Of a stretch of 64,000 bases of DNA, positions 1-8,237 are shown piece by piece (within the stretch, counting starts at the first letter, position 1; every line of letters begins with the position of its first letter). This stretch comes from Pseudomonas sihuiensis (GTDB lineage Bacteria; Pseudomonadota; Gammaproteobacteria; Pseudomonadales; Pseudomonadaceae). Under the pieces are notes generated by a model. That model worked only from the letters and a program-made list of their open reading frames with translations. It did no database searches and was not told the origin of the DNA. A program made the position numbers and the translations under genes. The stretch is from positions 124,001 through 188,000 of the forward strand of contig NZ_LT629797.1 in assembly GCF_900106015.1 (NCBI RefSeq). Reading direction: 5' to 3'.

Positions 1-2
1 GG

Positions 3-1676
3 CCATCGCAGGTGGTGGTCGGCAGTTTACTGGTTTTGCCCGTCGCGCAGGTGCAGGCATCCGGTTATCACTTTGGTTCGCAATCGGTGGCGGCGCAGGG
101 TACGGCGCATGCAAACGGTGCCGAGGCGGCCGATCCTTCGACCATTTTCTACAACCCGGCTGGGTTGGCGCGGCTCAAGGGCACCCAGGTGACCTCGGGT
201 CTGACCATCTTGCTGCCGGACGGCGACTATGAGGACAAGGGAAGCCGCGATGTATTCGGCAATCCTGTATCGGGTGATGCCGGCGAGTTCCTGCCCGATG
301 CTGCCGCGGCACCCAATTTCTACTTCTCCCGCCAGATCAACGATCAGGTGACGATCGGCCTGGGCATCTTCACCCCGTTCGGTGCCAAGCTCGATTACAA
401 GGAGGACTGGGCCGGGCGCTATGGCATCCAGTCAGCCAGCCTGGAGACGGTGACCTTCAACCCGAGCATTGCCTTTCGCTTCAACGAACACCACAGCATC
501 GGCTTCGGCGTTTCGGCGCAGTACATCAAATCGGTGCAGCGCGGGGCGGCGGATGTCAAAGGCGCGTCGCAGCAGTTGGCTGGGCAGTTTGTCGATGCGA
601 ACTACGACAGCACCCGCAATGCAGCGGACCCCATTCTAGGGCCTATCGTGGGGGGCATCGCCGGGGTGCCGGTACCGGAGGAAATCACTTCTTGCGGCGG
701 CGTCGCGGATAGAGACGGCTTCGTCGACTGCGTCGCGAGCAACTTCGCCGACAACGTTCAGGGTGACGGCTACTTCCGGGTCAAGGGCGATGACTGGGGT
801 TTTGGCTGGAATATCGGCTACATGTGGGAACCCACCGAGTCGACGCGCTTCGGGGTGTCCTATCGCTCCAACATCAAGCACACCCTGGAAGGTGAGAGCA
901 AATGGAGTTTTGCCGATGTGCAAGGGGGCGTTCCCTCCCCGGATACGTCGCTGGCAGGTGGATCCACGATCCCCATCTTCAAGATCTATGTCCCTCCGAC
1001 CGACGCCCTGCAGGAACTGTTCGATCAAGGTAACTGGGTCAATCCGGGCGATTTCGCTGCCACCCGCCTACACCCCAACTCCAAGGCCAAGACAGCAATC
1101 GATACCCCGGAGATGCTCTCATTCAACGCCTTCCATCAGCTCAACGACAAGGTGGCATTGATGGCGGACCTTACCTTCACCCGCCACTCTCGGCTTGACG
1201 AGGTACGTATCGGCATCGATCAGGTTGCCGGTTATCCCTACTTCAACGGCGTGACCGAGGGCGATCTCAGCGTCAAGCAGGACTGGAAGGACACCTACAA
1301 GATTTCCCTGGGCATGAACTACCAATACAGCGACGACCTCTTGTTGCGCACCGGGGTGGCGTACGACAAGTCACCCGTCAATTCGACCCAGTTGCGTCAT
1401 CCGGCGTTTCCCGATGCCGATCGCTACTGGCTGTCCTTCGGTGCCAACTACAAGGTGACCCGTGATACCTCGCTGGACTTCGCCTACAGCTACGTGCAGT
1501 TCTCCAGCAGCAAGATGGACTACCAGGACGGCTGCTCGCCGGCCGGCTGGGTGCCAGGTGACGGCGGTCTGTATCAGGACAGCGGCGTGCGCTGCACCGG
1601 CAACGGCGGCAATTACACCGGTGAGTACAACACCCACATCCACTTCATCGGCCTGGCGTTGAACCATACCTTCTGA
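3..1676 (+). CDS. FadL/OmpP1-family outer-membrane transport protein, 5' end cut by the window
   Basis: Outer-membrane beta-barrel of the FadL family, which takes up long-chain fatty acids or other hydrophobic compounds. The reading frame is open to the left window edge, so the true start and the first part of the signal peptide lie outside; the visible hydrophobic stretch ends near VQA-SG, a likely signal peptidase site. The hallmark NPAG motif sits about 50 residues in (FYNPAG), preceded by the AAQGTA segment typical of the family's plug. The protein ends in an aromatic residue (NHTF), as barrel proteins do for BAM recognition. About 554 visible residues, somewhat longer than E. coli FadL; a loop near residues 205-245 has two cysteines. 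The substrate cannot be told from sequence alone. Confidence 0.85.
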   Translation, partial: PSQVVVGSLLVLPVAQVQASGYHFGSQSVAAQGTAHANGAEAADPSTIFYNPAGLARLKGTQVTSGLTILLPDGDYEDKGSRDVFGNPVSGDAGEFLPDAAAAPNFYFSRQINDQVTIGLGIFTPFGAKLDYKEDWAGRYGIQSASLETVTFNPSIAFRFNEHHSIGFGVSAQYIKSVQRGAADVKGASQQLAGQFVDANYDSTRNAADPILGPIVGGIAGVPVPEEITSCGGVADRDGFVDCVASNFADNVQGDGYFRVKGDDWGFGWNIGYMWEPTESTRFGVSYRSNIKHTLEGESKWSFADVQGGVPSPDTSLAGGSTIPIFKIYVPPTDALQELFDQGNWVNPGDFAATRLHPNSKAKTAIDTPEMLSFNAFHQLNDKVALMADLTFTRHSRLDEVRIGIDQVAGYPYFNGVTEGDLSVKQDWKDTYKISLGMNYQYSDDLLLRTGVAYDKSPVNSTQLRHPAFPDADRYWLSFGANYKVTRDTSLDFAYSYVQFSSSKMDYQDGCSPAGWVPGDGGLYQDSGVRCTGNGGNYTGEYNTHIHFIGLALNHTF

Positions 1677-1689
1677 TCCATCTGAGCGA

Positions 1690-1722
1690 CGAACGGGGGT
1701 GGTAGAATCCCGCCCCCGTTCG
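1690..1722 (+). terminator. Hairpin after the FadL-like gene
   Basis: Ten-base perfect inverted arms (CGAACGGGGG and CCCCCGTTCG) lie 14 bases after the porin stop codon. There is no T-run after it, so it is a weak or Rho-assisted terminator at best. A TAGAAT hexamer in the loop could also serve as a -10 element for tapT, which starts 15 bases further on. Confidence 0.4.
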
Positions 1723-1736
1723 CTGCTGCTCCCGCC

Positions 1737-2459
1737 ATGACCCATCCCGCCCCCCATGCCGTTGCCCGTTTGCGCGCAGAGCGCCTGGCGCGCAGCGTCA
1801 AACCCTTCATCGCCCGTGGCTCACGCGCCGAGCGCTGCCCTCACTGCCGCGTGCAGCCGACGCATTGCCTGTGCGCCTGGCGCCCGCGCGTGGAGGCGAA
1901 TGCCGGCATGTGCCTGGTGATGCATGACATCGAGGCGTTGAAGCCGAGCAACACCGGCTGGCTGATCGCCGACGTGGTGCCTGAAACCCACGCCTTCGGC
2001 TGGACACGCACTGCGGTCGAGCCGGCGCTGCTGGCGCTGCTGGCCGATCCGCAATGGCAGCCTTATCTGGTCTTTCCCGGCGAATATGTGGCGCCGCAGC
2101 GCGTGGTGGAGGAGGTGCGGCTCGCGCCCGGCAAGCGGCCGCTGTTCGTGCTGCTCGATGCCACCTGGACCGAGGCGCGCAAGATGTTTCGCAAGAGCCC
2201 CTATCTGGATGCGCTGCCGGTGCTCAGCCTGACGCCTGCGCAGCTGTCACGCTATCGCCTGCGTCGCTCCACCCGTGGCGAGCACCTGTGCACCGCCGAA
2301 GTGGCTGCCATGTGCCTGGAACTGGCGGGCGACCTGCGCGCCGGTGAGGCGCTGGACGATTATCTCGACGCGTTCAGCCAGCACTACCTGGCTGCCAAGC
2401 GGCGTCTGCCGCTGGATCTCAACGACGCCCTGCATCAGCGTTTGCAATCGTACCGCTGA
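1737..2459 (+). CDS. tapT: DTW-domain tRNA-uridine aminocarboxypropyltransferase (TapT family)
   Basis: Predicted to transfer the 3-amino-3-carboxypropyl group of S-adenosylmethionine to a uridine of tRNA (acp3U), as shown for E. coli TapT (YfiP). Visible signatures: a zinc-type cysteine cluster at residues 34, 37, 44 and 46; the D-x-T-W motif at residues 141-144 (DATWTEARKM); and the conserved segment RRSTRGEHLCTAE around 176-188. The length of 240 residues is normal for the family. Its 3' end overlaps the convergent EamA gene by 41 bases. Function is by family; the modified position in this organism is inferred. Confidence 0.85.
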   Translation: MTHPAPHAVARLRAERLARSVKPFIARGSRAERCPHCRVQPTHCLCAWRPRVEANAGMCLVMHDIEALKPSNTGWLIADVVPETHAFGWTRTAVEPALLALLADPQWQPYLVFPGEYVAPQRVVEEVRLAPGKRPLFVLLDATWTEARKMFRKSPYLDALPVLSLTPAQLSRYRLRRSTRGEHLCTAEVAAMCLELAGDLRAGEALDDYLDAFSQHYLAAKRRLPLDLNDALHQRLQSYR

Positions 2460-3345
2460 GCTGGCCTGGCAAGGGCTTGGGCCACAACTGAGCCAGCAGC
2501 ATGCCGCCGAACATCAGCGCGCAGCCCAGGTAACCGCGCAGCGCCAGCACTTCGCCCAGCAGCAGGGCGCCAGCGATGGCGGCGAACACCGCCTCCAGCG
2601 AGAGGATGATCGCCGCGTGCGAGGCGATGGCGTGCTGCTGCGCCACCACCTGCAGGGTGAAGCCGACCGCTACGCCGAACAGGCCGCCGTAGAGAATGGC
2701 CGGTGCGGCCTGGAAAATGCCGTTCAGCGTCGCGGTTTCGAAAATGCCTGCCAGCAGCAGGCTGATCACCGCGCAGGTGGCGAACTGGATGAAGGCCAGG
2801 CGCAGCGGGTCGTGGCGGCTGGCGAAGAACCCCACCAGCAACACGTGAATACCCCAGACGAAGGCGCCGGCCAGTTGCAGCCAGTCGCCCGAGGCCACGG
2901 TAAAGCCTTCGCCGACGCTGAGCAGGAACATGCCGATCACCGCCAGGCTGGCGCCCAGCCAGATGCCGGCGCTGCTGCGCTGGCCGATCAGCAGGCCAAG
3001 AATCGGCACCACGATCACGTACAGCCCGGTGATGAAGCCGGAGTTGGTCACCGTGGTGAACAGCAGGCCGACCTGCTGCAGGTTGATCCCCAGAGACAGT
3101 GCCAGACCCATGACCACGCCGCCGGCCAGCAGGTTGCGGTTCAACGGTGCGGCAGCACGCTGCTGGCGACGTTGCAGTAAAGCCAGCACCGGCAGCAGCG
3201 CCAGGCAGGCGAGGGCGAAGCGCAGGCCGGTGTAAAGGAAGGGGCCAATGCTGTCCATGCCCAGGCGCTGGGCGACGAAGGCGCTGCCCCAGATCATCGC
3301 GGTAATCAGCATCAACAGGTCGGCGCGCAGGGCTTGGCTTCGCAT
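2419..3345 (-). CDS. EamA/DMT-family inner-membrane transporter
   Basis: Ten-helix drug/metabolite transporter with the internal duplication of two EamA domains (about residues 8-140 and 150-285). Motifs include MIWGSAFVAQRLGMD at the first helix and the EAVFAAIAGALLLGE signature in the second repeat. I place the start at the ATG at 3345 (MRSQALRADLL); the open frame extends 22 codons further but that part is not hydrophobic and does not resemble the family. 308 residues is usual. Members export amino acids or small metabolites; the substrate is unknown. It converges on tapT and its C-terminus overlaps that gene. Confidence 0.8.
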   Translation of the reverse strand: MRSQALRADLLMLITAMIWGSAFVAQRLGMDSIGPFLYTGLRFALACLALLPVLALLQRRQQRAAAPLNRNLLAGGVVMGLALSLGINLQQVGLLFTTVTNSGFITGLYVIVVPILGLLIGQRSSAGIWLGASLAVIGMFLLSVGEGFTVASGDWLQLAGAFVWGIHVLLVGFFASRHDPLRLAFIQFATCAVISLLLAGIFETATLNGIFQAAPAILYGGLFGVAVGFTLQVVAQQHAIASHAAIILSLEAVFAAIAGALLLGEVLALRGYLGCALMFGGMLLAQLWPKPLPGQLSGTIANADAGRR

Positions 3346-3549
3346 GGAAGTATCTCGGCGGGAAAAGCAGCGCATGCTGCCGCAAAGCGCGAAGCTTGAC
3401 CACCCCGTCACAGCTCGGCATGCTGAGCCCCGCCGTCGGTCCGAGTGGGGAGTCTGTGATGCTCAATGAGCAGGCTTGAGCGGGTCGTCAGGCGAAAAGC
3501 ACTGCCATACTCACCTCAGTGCCACTTATAACAAGAACAGGATCTGCCA

Positions 3550-4200
3550 ATGGCCGCCTACGAAATCCTGATTGCCGACGACCATCCGCTGTTTCGCAGC
3601 GCGCTACAACAAGCATTGACCCTGGGCTTGGGACCTGAAGTGCGTCTGGTAGAAGCTGCCAGCATCGCCGAGCTTGAAGGCCACCTGGCCGCCAAGAGTG
3701 ATTGGGACCTGGTCCTGCTCGATCTCAACATGCCCGGTGCCTATGGTTTCTCCGGCCTCGTGCTGCTGCGCGGGCAGTACCCGCAGATTCCTGTGGTGAT
3801 GATCTCCGCTCAGGAAGAGGCGTCCGTGGTCAACCGCTCCCGTGAGTTCGGCGCCAGTGGCTTCATCCCCAAATCCAGCCCGCTGGAAACCTTGCAGCAA
3901 GCGGTGCGACATGTACTCGATGGTGACACCTGGTGGCCACCGTTGGCCGAGGAGGGGGCGCCGGTTTCCGCCGAGGCCAAGGCGGCCAGTGCCGGCCTGG
4001 CCAGCCTGACACCGCAGCAGTTTCGTGTGTTGACCATGGTCTGCGAAGGGCTGTTGAACAAGCAGATTGCCTACGAGTTGAGCGTCTCCGAGGCGACGGT
4101 CAAGGCGCATGTGACGGCGATTTTCCGCAAGCTGGGCGTGCGCACCCGCACCCAGGCGGCGTTGCTGTTGCAGCAGATGGAATCGATCCCCGCGCAGTGA
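3550..4200 (+). CDS. erdR: LuxR-type response regulator, ErdR-like
   Basis: Two-component response regulator with an N-terminal receiver domain (acidic pair D10/D11, phospho-acceptor D58 in LLDLNMP, conserved lysine in PKSS near 109) and a C-terminal LuxR helix-turn-helix (about 150-210, NKQIAYELSVSEATVKAHV). It closely resembles, from memory, the Pseudomonas regulator ErdR, which controls ethanol oxidation and acetyl-CoA synthetase genes and lies next to dgkA in P. aeruginosa, as here. No histidine kinase gene is adjacent, which also fits ErdR. The start ATG is preceded by an AGGA-type ribosome site. 216 residues. Confidence 0.8.
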   Translation: MAAYEILIADDHPLFRSALQQALTLGLGPEVRLVEAASIAELEGHLAAKSDWDLVLLDLNMPGAYGFSGLVLLRGQYPQIPVVMISAQEEASVVNRSREFGASGFIPKSSPLETLQQAVRHVLDGDTWWPPLAEEGAPVSAEAKAASAGLASLTPQQFRVLTMVCEGLLNKQIAYELSVSEATVKAHVTAIFRKLGVRTRTQAALLLQQMESIPAQ

Positions 4201-4206
4201 GCTGCG

Positions 4207-4310
4207 CTGCGTTGAAAGCAAGCTCGGCTTGCTCATTTGCAGCCAGTAAACTGCGCAGCCTCACTTGCTCTCGCCTTGTATCCCTCTAGCTCGCGATCTC
4301 GTAGATAGGT
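4207..4310. repeat. Imperfect palindromic repeat between erdR and dgkA
   Basis: Begins GCTGCGTTGAAAGCAAGC and ends near CTCTAGCTCGCGATCTCG. The opening matches the opening of the element at 6581, and the tail (CTCTAGCTCGCGA) recurs just after that element near 6731. It seems to be a diverged member of the long hairpin family described at 6581, 18375, 32357 and 44299. No coding capacity is evident. Confidence 0.5.
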
Positions 4311-4364
4311 TCTCGCGCAGCGGATGCAGTAAGCTGCGCGCCTCTTCCAGTAGGGGTGAGGCGC

Positions 4365-4730
4365 ATGTCGCCATTCAAGGGCCAAACCGGCCTGAAACGT
4401 ATCCTCAATGCCGCCAGCTATTCGCTCGATGGCCTGCGCGCTGCGTTCTTCGGCGAGGCAGCCTTTCGCCAGCTGGTGTTGCTCAATCTGGTGCTGATTC
4501 CATCGGCTTTCCTGCTCGACGTCAGTCGTGGCGAGCGCGCGTTGATGGTGGCCGTGTGTCTGCTGGCACTGATCGTCGAGCTGCTCAATTCGGCCATCGA
4601 GGCAGCCATCGATCGCATTTCCCTGGAGCGCCACCCGCTGTCGAAGAACGCCAAGGACATGGGCAGCGCCGCGCAGTTCGTCGCGTTGGGCATGATCGCC
4701 TCGGTGTGGGCAATCATCCTCTTGAACTGA
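4365..4730 (+). CDS. dgkA: Diacylglycerol kinase
   Basis: Small integral-membrane kinase that phosphorylates diacylglycerol to phosphatidic acid, recycling the lipid left by periplasmic glucan and lipid A modification. It has three predicted membrane helices and the family signature ELLNSAIEAAIDR followed by SKNAKDMGSAAQ. I choose the ATG at 4365 (MSPFKG), which has an AGGGG-type ribosome site at proper distance; a GTG three codons earlier is in frame. 121 residues matches the family (about 120). It follows erdR after a palindromic repeat and converges on finR, leaving only 3 bases between the stops. Confidence 0.95.
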   Translation: MSPFKGQTGLKRILNAASYSLDGLRAAFFGEAAFRQLVLLNLVLIPSAFLLDVSRGERALMVAVCLLALIVELLNSAIEAAIDRISLERHPLSKNAKDMGSAAQFVALGMIASVWAIILLN

Positions 4731-4733
4731 CGC

Positions 4734-5660
4734 TCAGATGATCGGTGGTAGGACGATCTGATCGCTGCGACTGACTCCGGCCGTCAGTGCGCGACACTGT
4801 TCGAGAAACTCGCGCATCGCTGCTGTCTGGTACTTCTGCTTGTGCCAGATGAAGTAGAACTGCCGGCGCAGGTCCAGTTCCGGAGTTTCCACCGGCATCA
4901 GGCTGCCGCGACGAAAGGCATCGCGCAGCGCCAGGCGTGAGATGCAGCCGATGCCCAGGCCGGATTCCACGGCGCGCTTGATCGCCTCGGTGTGTTCCAG
5001 CTCCAGGCGGATATTCAGGTTGCGCGGGTGATGACGCATGGCTTGGTCGAAGGTCAGCCGCGTGCCCGAGCCCTGTTCACGCAGAATCCAGGCTTCATGC
5101 GTCAGCTCTTCCAGGCTGGCACTGCCGCGCTGGGCCAGTGGGTGTTGTGGCGCGCAGAACACCACCAGTTCGTCCTCGACCCAGGGCTGCACCTCGATAT
5201 CCGGGTGCTGGCAGTCGCCTTCGATCAAGCCCAGGTCCAGCTCGTAGTGAGCTATCTGTTGCACCACATGAGCGGTGTTATGCACCTGTAGCTTCACCCG
5301 GCATTCGGGGTGGTGCTGCATGAAACTGCCAATCAGCAGGGTGGCCAGATAGTTGCCCACGGTCAGGGTGGCACCGACGTGCAGTGAGCCATAACCGCTC
5401 TTGCCACCCAGCAGGCGTTCGATTTCGCGCGCCTGGTCGATCAGGGCCACGGCCTCGGGCAGTAGCTGTCGGCCCAGGGCATTGAGCGCCAGACGCTTGC
5501 CGGCGCGATCGAACAGCTGGCAGTCGGATTGGCGTTCCAGTTCGGTCAGCGAAGTGCTGGTCGCAGACTGCGACAATGCGAGCGATTGCGCGGCGCGCGA
5601 GACGCTTTCATGCTGCGCCACGGCGACGAATACCTGAAGTTGTCTGAGAGTAAATCGCAT
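4734..5660 (-). CDS. finR: LysR-family regulator of fpr (FinR)
   Basis: LysR-type regulator of 308 residues: N-terminal winged helix-turn-helix (residues 1-60, SVSRAAQSLALSQSATSTSLTELE) and a substrate-binding domain (about 90-295). It lies divergently beside a ferredoxin-NADP+ reductase gene. In Pseudomonas the regulator at this position is FinR, which activates fpr under superoxide or iron limitation. The identification rests on family plus arrangement. A short inverted repeat in the shared upstream region is a candidate operator. Confidence 0.85.
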   Translation of the reverse strand: MRFTLRQLQVFVAVAQHESVSRAAQSLALSQSATSTSLTELERQSDCQLFDRAGKRLALNALGRQLLPEAVALIDQAREIERLLGGKSGYGSLHVGATLTVGNYLATLLIGSFMQHHPECRVKLQVHNTAHVVQQIAHYELDLGLIEGDCQHPDIEVQPWVEDELVVFCAPQHPLAQRGSASLEELTHEAWILREQGSGTRLTFDQAMRHHPRNLNIRLELEHTEAIKRAVESGLGIGCISRLALRDAFRRGSLMPVETPELDLRRQFYFIWHKQKYQTAAMREFLEQCRALTAGVSRSDQIVLPPII

Positions 5661-5663
5661 ATC

Positions 5664-5685
5664 GATATAACCGATAACCTATATC
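5664..5685. promoter_or_regulatory. Candidate FinR operator in the finR/fpr intergenic region
   Basis: GATATA and TATATC form perfect 6-base inverted arms separated by 10 bases, containing the T-N11-A geometry of LysR-type sites. It lies 3 bases upstream of the finR start, and about 90 bases upstream of fpr. Binding by FinR is inferred from position. Confidence 0.45.
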
Positions 5686-5773
5686 TTGATAATCCACTTA
5701 ACAGATATTGTTGCCGCGAATAGAATGCCGCGCAATCGCGCCTTTGGCGCTGAAGTTCTTCGAGGAAATCATC

Positions 5774-6553
5774 ATGAGCAATATGAACGTCGAGCGCGTG
5801 CTCAGCGTCCACCACTGGAACGATACGCTGTTCAGCTTCAAGTGCACCCGTGATCCGGGCCTGCGCTTCGAGAATGGTCAGTTCGTGATGATCGGTCTGC
5901 AGCAGGACAATGGCCGCCCGCTGATGCGCGCCTACTCCATCGCCAGCCCGAACTGGGAAGAGCATCTGGAATTCTTCAGCATCAAGGTGCCGGACGGTCC
6001 GCTGACCTCGCAGCTGCAGCACCTGAAGGAAGGCGACGAGATCATCATCAGCAAGAAGCCCACCGGCACGCTGGTGCTCGATGATCTCAACCCCGGCAAG
6101 CACCTCTATCTGCTCAGCACCGGCACCGGTCTGGCACCGTTCATGAGCGTGATCCAGGACCCGGAAACCTACGAGCGCTTCGAGAAGGTGATCCTGGTTC
6201 ACGGCGTGCGCTACGTGAACGAAGTGGCCTACCGCGAGTTCATCACTGAGCACCTGCCGCAGAACGAATTCTTCGGTGATGCCCTGAAGGACAAGCTGAT
6301 CTACTACCCGACCGTGACCCGCGAGCCATTCGAGAACCAGGGCCGTCTGACCGACCTGATGCGCAGCGGCAAACTGTTCGCCGATATCGGCCTGCCGCCG
6401 ATCAACCCGCAGGACGACCGCGCCATGATCTGTGGCAGCCCGAGCATGCTCGACGAAACCAGCGAAGTGCTCGACAGCTTCGGTCTTAAGATCTCCCCGC
6501 GCATGCGTGAGCCGGGGGATTACCTGATCGAGCGTGCCTTCGTCGAGAAGTAA
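5774..6553 (+). CDS. fpr: Ferredoxin--NADP+ reductase
   Basis: FAD enzyme moving electrons between NADPH and ferredoxin or flavodoxin; in Pseudomonas it supports Fe-S cluster repair and oxidative-stress defence. It shows the FAD-binding R-x-Y-S motif at residues 52-55 (RAYSIASP), the NADP-binding GTGLAPFMS at about 117-125, and a C-terminal ERAFVEK of the bacterial Fpr class. The start at 5774 (MSNMNVERVL) matches the family; an upstream in-frame ATG extension is unlikely. 259 residues. It is divergent from finR, its probable activator, and followed by a repeat and a strong terminator. Confidence 0.95.
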   Translation: MSNMNVERVLSVHHWNDTLFSFKCTRDPGLRFENGQFVMIGLQQDNGRPLMRAYSIASPNWEEHLEFFSIKVPDGPLTSQLQHLKEGDEIIISKKPTGTLVLDDLNPGKHLYLLSTGTGLAPFMSVIQDPETYERFEKVILVHGVRYVNEVAYREFITEHLPQNEFFGDALKDKLIYYPTVTREPFENQGRLTDLMRSGKLFADIGLPPINPQDDRAMICGSPSMLDETSEVLDSFGLKISPRMREPGDYLIERAFVEK

Positions 6554-6580
6554 GCCGTCGATCTGCTGCGCGTCGGCCCT

Positions 6581-6730
6581 GCTGCGTTAAAAACAGGCTC
6601 GGCAGGCCGCTTGCGGCCAACGCACTTTAGTGCGGCCCCGTAGGGGCGAGCGAAGCGAGTCATGCTCATGTGCTACAGCACACTCCGCTTTCTCGCCTGT
6701 TTTTGTGGGGCCGCCATCGGTATTGCATGA
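6581..6730. repeat. Long palindromic element, copy A
   Basis: About 150 bases opening with GCTGCGTTAAAAACAGGC and closing with CGCCTGTTTTTGTGGGG followed by CCGCCATCGGTATTGCA. The same closing block occurs in the elements at 18375 (reverse strand) and 44299, and the opening block in 44299. This copy lacks the outer CTAGCAGGC ends seen in those two. The arms can pair into a long hairpin. The 316-base gap between fpr and ppiA holds this element, a terminator and a REP pair, and no gene. Confidence 0.6.
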
Positions 6731-6753
6731 CTCTAGCTCGCGAGATCGAATGA

Positions 6754-6777
6754 AAAGCCGCCCAATTGGGCGGCTTT
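6754..6777 (+). terminator. Terminator hairpin after fpr
   Basis: A perfect 24-base palindrome (arms AAAGCCGCCCAA and TTGGGCGGCTTT) with A/T-rich flanks that can work in both directions, ending transcription from fpr and possibly from ppiA. Confidence 0.7.
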
Positions 6778-6793
6778 GTCGTTCGTGGGGCTC

Positions 6794-6855
6794 GTAGCCC
6801 GGATGCAATCCGGGGAGGGCGTATAGCAATCTCCCTGATTGCATCCGGGCTACGG
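6794..6855. repeat. REP-type inverted pair (GTAGCCCGGATGC family)
   Basis: Two copies of GTAGCCCGGATGCAATC in inverted orientation separated by about 28 bases. The same unit recurs at 21994, 40306, 52006, 54754 and, as a half unit, at 60931. It lies just downstream of ppiA. Confidence 0.8.
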
Positions 6856-6869
6856 GTTACATCGGTGTC

Positions 6870-7424
6870 TTAAAGACGCTTGGCGTCGATGATCAGCACT
6901 GGCTCGCGCGGTACGTTCTGGTGCATGCCGCGGTTGCCGGTGGGGACCTGGGCGATCTTGTCCACCACGTCCATGCCACGGGTCACCTTGCCGAACACTG
7001 CGTAACCGAAGTCGCGCGAGCCGTGGTCGAGGAAGGCGTTGTCCTTGTGGTTGATGAAGAACTGGCTGGTGGCCGAATCGCGTACCTGCGTGCGAGCCAT
7101 GGCCAGGGTGCCACGGACGTTGTGCAGGCCATTGTCGGCCTCGTTCTTGATCGGTGCGTCGGTGTCCTTCTGGCGCATGTCGGCATCGAAACCGCCGCCC
7201 TGGACCATGAAACCTGGAATTACCCGATGGAACTGGGTACCGGCATAGAAGCCACTGTCGACGTACTTGAGGAAGTTCTGCGTGCTGATCGGCGCCTTGT
7301 CGGCGGCCAGTTCGATTTCCACTTCGCCGAGGCTGGTGGTCAGCAACACCTTGGGGTTTTCCGCGGCGAGCAGACTGGTCGACAGCAGCAGGGCGCCGGT
7401 GGCGAGAACGAGTTGCTTGAGCAT
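6870..7424 (-). CDS. ppiA: Periplasmic cyclophilin-type peptidyl-prolyl cis-trans isomerase
   Basis: Cyclophilin that catalyses proline cis-trans isomerisation during folding of exported proteins. Residues 1-21 form a signal peptide (hydrophobic core, then LLAAENPK). The cyclophilin core shows [20 protein letters not shown], and [10 protein letters not shown], the last two carrying active-site residues. 184 residues, close to E. coli PpiA. It follows the alpha/beta hydrolase gene after a 5-base gap, so the two are probably cotranscribed. Confidence 0.93.
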   Translation of the reverse strand: MLKQLVLATGALLLSTSLLAAENPKVLLTTSLGEVEIELAADKAPISTQNFLKYVDSGFYAGTQFHRVIPGFMVQGGGFDADMRQKDTDAPIKNEADNGLHNVRGTLAMARTQVRDSATSQFFINHKDNAFLDHGSRDFGYAVFGKVTRGMDVVDKIAQVPTGNRGMHQNVPREPVLIIDAKRL

Positions 7425-7429
7425 GATGG

Positions 7430-8227
7430 TCAGTTTTCCTTGTTGGCAGTCTCGCCGAGAAAGGCGAGCAGGGCGTTATTAAAGCGTTCCGGTTGATCCA
7501 GTGGTGTGGCATGGCGCGAATTTTCGATCACCAGCAGGCGCGCGTTGGGCATTTCTGCCACGTACTCGCGCTTGCGTTCAACAGGCGTGTAGTCGTGGTC
7601 GGCGCTGATCACCAGGGTAGGACAGGTGATGCGATCGAGGCGTTCCCGCACGCCCCAGCCGATGATCGCGTCGAGGCTGGCGAGGTAGGCACGCTTGTCG
7701 TTCTGCGGCCAGCGTTCTTCGATCTTGCGCCGCAATTCGGCCTGCTCGGGCTTGGGGAACAGCAACTTGCCCAGCGCCTTGGCGATGGTATCCAGGCTGA
7801 GCAGGCGCGACAGCGTCCAGCGCTTGCCAATTTCCAGCCAGTCCCGCGCACTCTTGGCCTTCACCTCCGGGCCGCTGTTGACGATGGTCAGGCTGCGCAA
7901 CAGCTCGGGGCGGTCGACGCCAAGCTGGAAGCCGATCATGCCGCCCATGGAGATGCCCACCAGATGCACCGGGGGCAGTTGCAGGTGTTCGATCAGGGCG
8001 GCGACATCCTCGGCGAAGTCGGCGATGCGATAAGCCTCGCGTGGTTTGTCCGAGCGGCCATGGCCGCGCACGTCCAGTGCCAGAACCCGGTAATGCTGGG
8101 CGAGCACGGGAATCTGGTATTCCCAGTCGCGCGTGCTCGAACCCAGGCCATGCACCAGCAGCAGCGGCGCGCCGTGGCCATAGTCCTCGTAATGCAGCTG
8201 GCAGCCGTCGTTGTCGAAGTAGGGCAT
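7430..8227 (-). CDS. Alpha/beta-fold hydrolase
   Basis: Serine hydrolase of the alpha/beta fold. Visible elements: HG oxyanion motif (LLLVHGLGS, about 22-30), nucleophile elbow GISMGG with Ser93, an acidic residue in ISADHDYT and a catalytic histidine in ENSRHATP near the C-terminus. I start at the ATG at 8227 (MPYFDNDGC); the frame extends 20 codons upstream without family resemblance. 265 residues. It sits between a LysR gene (11-base gap) and ppiA (5-base gap) on one strand. The relatives are esterases and lactone or chlorinated-compound hydrolases; the substrate is not predictable. Confidence 0.8.
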   Translation of the reverse strand: MPYFDNDGCQLHYEDYGHGAPLLLVHGLGSSTRDWEYQIPVLAQHYRVLALDVRGHGRSDKPREAYRIADFAEDVAALIEHLQLPPVHLVGISMGGMIGFQLGVDRPELLRSLTIVNSGPEVKAKSARDWLEIGKRWTLSRLLSLDTIAKALGKLLFPKPEQAELRRKIEERWPQNDKRAYLASLDAIIGWGVRERLDRITCPTLVISADHDYTPVERKREYVAEMPNARLLVIENSRHATPLDQPERFNNALLAFLGETANKEN

Positions 8228-8237
8228 GGCGGGGCTC

